NCBI RefSeq assembly: GCF_000003605.2
Contig: NW_003143419.1
Coordinates: 1 to 27,235 of the forward strand
Source of the DNA: Saccoglossus kowalevskii
Lineage: Eukaryota > Hemichordata > Enteropneusta > Harrimaniidae
Length of the DNA: 27,235 bases
Direction: 5' to 3'
In this document: positions 26,440-27,235 of the stretch, piece by piece
Position numbering within the stretch: the first letter of the stretch is position 1
Layout: the number at the start of each line of letters is the position of its first letter
Made by a program: the position numbers and the translations under genes
The notes under the pieces: generated by a model
What the model saw: the letters and a program-made list of their open reading frames with translations, nothing else
Told to the model about the DNA's origin: nothing
Database searches by the model: none

Positions 26440-26511
26440 GACGTGATCGTCTAGTGGTTAGGACATTCCGTTGTGGCCACAATAACCCAGGTTCGAATCC
26501 TGGTTTCGGCA
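26440..26511 (+). tRNA. tRNA-His-like (GUG), C2A + CACAA
   Basis: Same changes as 24913 (C2A, G29C, G40A, C66T) and same T7 hybrid spacer. Confidence 0.65.
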
Positions 26512-26702
26512 GATTGTGCGATATGTTTTTTTGTTGTTTTGCGTCATATTTTGGAATTCTACATTCAATTTTAATTCCAGGGTAACAGGTTGGCAAACAT
26601 AATCACGCAGTCATCATAAACTGTAGATTAAATGCAAGATCATTGCACTATACTTATTCGTCGCTTACTGAGTAGCACGTAATCCGAACATGACTGTAGT
26701 TA

Positions 26703-26774
26703 GCCGTGATCGTCTAGTGGTTAGGACATTTCGTTATGGCCACAATAACCCAGGTTCGAATCCTGGTCTCGGCA
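26703..26774 (+). tRNA. tRNA-His-like (AUG), base form
   Basis: AUG base form with flank ACTGTAGTTA. The spacer is the A/C hybrid of 25176, here without the missing A residues. Confidence 0.7.
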
Positions 26775-26964
26775 GATTGTGCTATATGTAGTTTTTGTTG
26801 TTTTGCGTCGTATTTTGGAATTCTACATTCAATTTTAATTCCAGGGTAACAGGTTGGCAAACATAATCACGCAGTCATCATCAACTGTGGATTAAATGCA
26901 AGATCAATGCACTATAATTATTCGTCGCTTACTGAGTAACACGTAATCCGAACATGACTGGTTA

Positions 26965-27036
26965 GCCGTGATCGTCTAGTGGTTAGGACATTGCGTTGTG
27001 GCCGCAATAACCCAGGTTCGAATCCTGGTCTCGGCA
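26965..27036 (+). tRNA. tRNA-His (GUG), consensus copy
   Basis: Identical to consensus, flank GGTTA as in 25435. Class A spacer. Confidence 0.95.
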
Positions 27037-27228
27037 GATTGTGCTATATGTAGTTTTTGTTGTTTTGCGTCGTATTTTGGAATTCTACATTCAATTTTAA
27101 TTCCAGGGTAACGGGTTAGCAAACATAATCATGCAGTCATCATAAACTGTAGATTAAATGCAAGATCATTGCACTATACTTATTCGTCGCTTACTGAGTA
27201 GCACGTAATCCGAACATGACTCTAGTTA

Positions 27229-27235
27229 GCCGTGA
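27229..27235 (+). tRNA. tRNA-His-like, 3'-truncated by window edge
   Basis: Only GCCGTGA is present. The ACTCTAGTTA flank predicts an AUG copy, as does the partner at 25699. Confidence 0.6.

Larger units (their letters stand above)
1..27235 (+). repeat. Tandem array of tRNA-His genes (108 copies, ~255 bp period)
   Basis: Every 215-269 bases the same 72-nt tRNA-His body returns in the same orientation, followed by a spacer of 153-197 bases. First and last full-interval starts (248 and 27229) give a mean period near 255 bases. There is no unique DNA between copies, and both window edges cut through a copy, so the array is longer than the window. Copy-to-copy divergence is mostly a few substitutions, shared in linked groups, which indicates homogenisation by recombination rather than independent insertion. 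By my count 97 of 107 readable B boxes keep the GWTCRANNC core. It could be a working multicopy tRNA locus, a tRNA-derived satellite, or both; the sequence alone cannot decide. Confidence 0.97.
26440..27235 (+). repeat. Higher-order repeat HOR-g, copy 2
   Basis: Partner of 24913-25706, cut by the window end. Confidence 0.85.

Noticed and set aside
1-27235. CRISPR-like array of repeats and spacers
   Set aside because: The conserved 72-nt element folds as tRNA-His, and the 'spacers' are themselves homologous to one another, unlike CRISPR spacers.
1-27235. Dispersed tRNA-derived SINE insertions
   Set aside because: No target-site duplications, poly-A tails or unique DNA between copies; the arrangement is strict tandem with one orientation.
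1-27235. Bacterial, phage or organellar tRNA cluster
   Set aside because: CCA and G-1 are not encoded, the discriminator is A, only one isoacceptor family is present, and no protein genes intervene.

Overview
The window is one uninterrupted head-to-tail tandem array of tRNA-histidine genes and tRNA-His-like copies, all on the + strand. I count 106 complete copies and a truncated copy at each edge (108 in total). The mean period is about 255 bp: a 72-nt tRNA body plus a 153-197 bp AT-rich spacer. No protein-coding gene is supported. The short open frames in the region are translations of the tRNA body and spacer and recur once per unit. No stretch over 300 bases lacks a tRNA copy, and the array runs off both ends.

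The host is a eukaryote, probably an animal. The 3' CCA is not encoded (the gene ends in A, then GATTG). The base before the gene is A rather than the encoded G-1 of bacteria, and the discriminator is A. The gene carries an internal A box and a B box (GGTTCGAATCC), and short T runs follow that suit RNA polymerase III termination. The body closely resembles animal tRNA-His. I cannot name the species.

Throughout, tRNA positions are linear, 1-72 within the gene. Pairs are acceptor 1-7 with 71-65, D stem 10-13 with 25-22, anticodon stem 27-31 with 43-39, anticodon 34-36, T stem 48-52 with 64-60, discriminator 72. Nineteen complete copies share one identical consensus. Seventy-nine complete copies have anticodon GUG. 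Twenty-seven have AUG (A34), nearly all with a mismatched anticodon stem and a linked 5' flank. All copies in which both positions can be read carry a U5-U67 acceptor mismatch, except two (starts 10446 and 13250), where A5 restores the pair.

Spacers fall into classes. A has a TAGTTTTTG run. B is short, with a 37-bp deletion and AAGTCG. C has a T7 run, GAGTCG and AGTAAACAT. D has TGTGTCG, GGCATTC and CATATTCAC. E has TCGTTTTTG and a TTGGGAATTCTTC variant, and follows copies ending TCTAGGCA. Copies and spacer classes form higher-order repeats, visible as long near-identical segments at offsets of about 0.79, 1.01, 1.27, 1.53, 2.03, 2.28, 2.55, 4.09, 4.58 and 5.60 kb. This is the pattern left by unequal crossing-over and gene conversion.

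Layout: 1-5 kb holds repeated modules of a GUG copy, an AUG copy and a C49T copy, plus a duplicated left end. 5-10 kb holds two nested duplications. 10.7-19.9 kb holds a 4-kb block and its partly deleted second copy. 20-27.2 kb holds shorter, younger-looking modules with many consensus copies.
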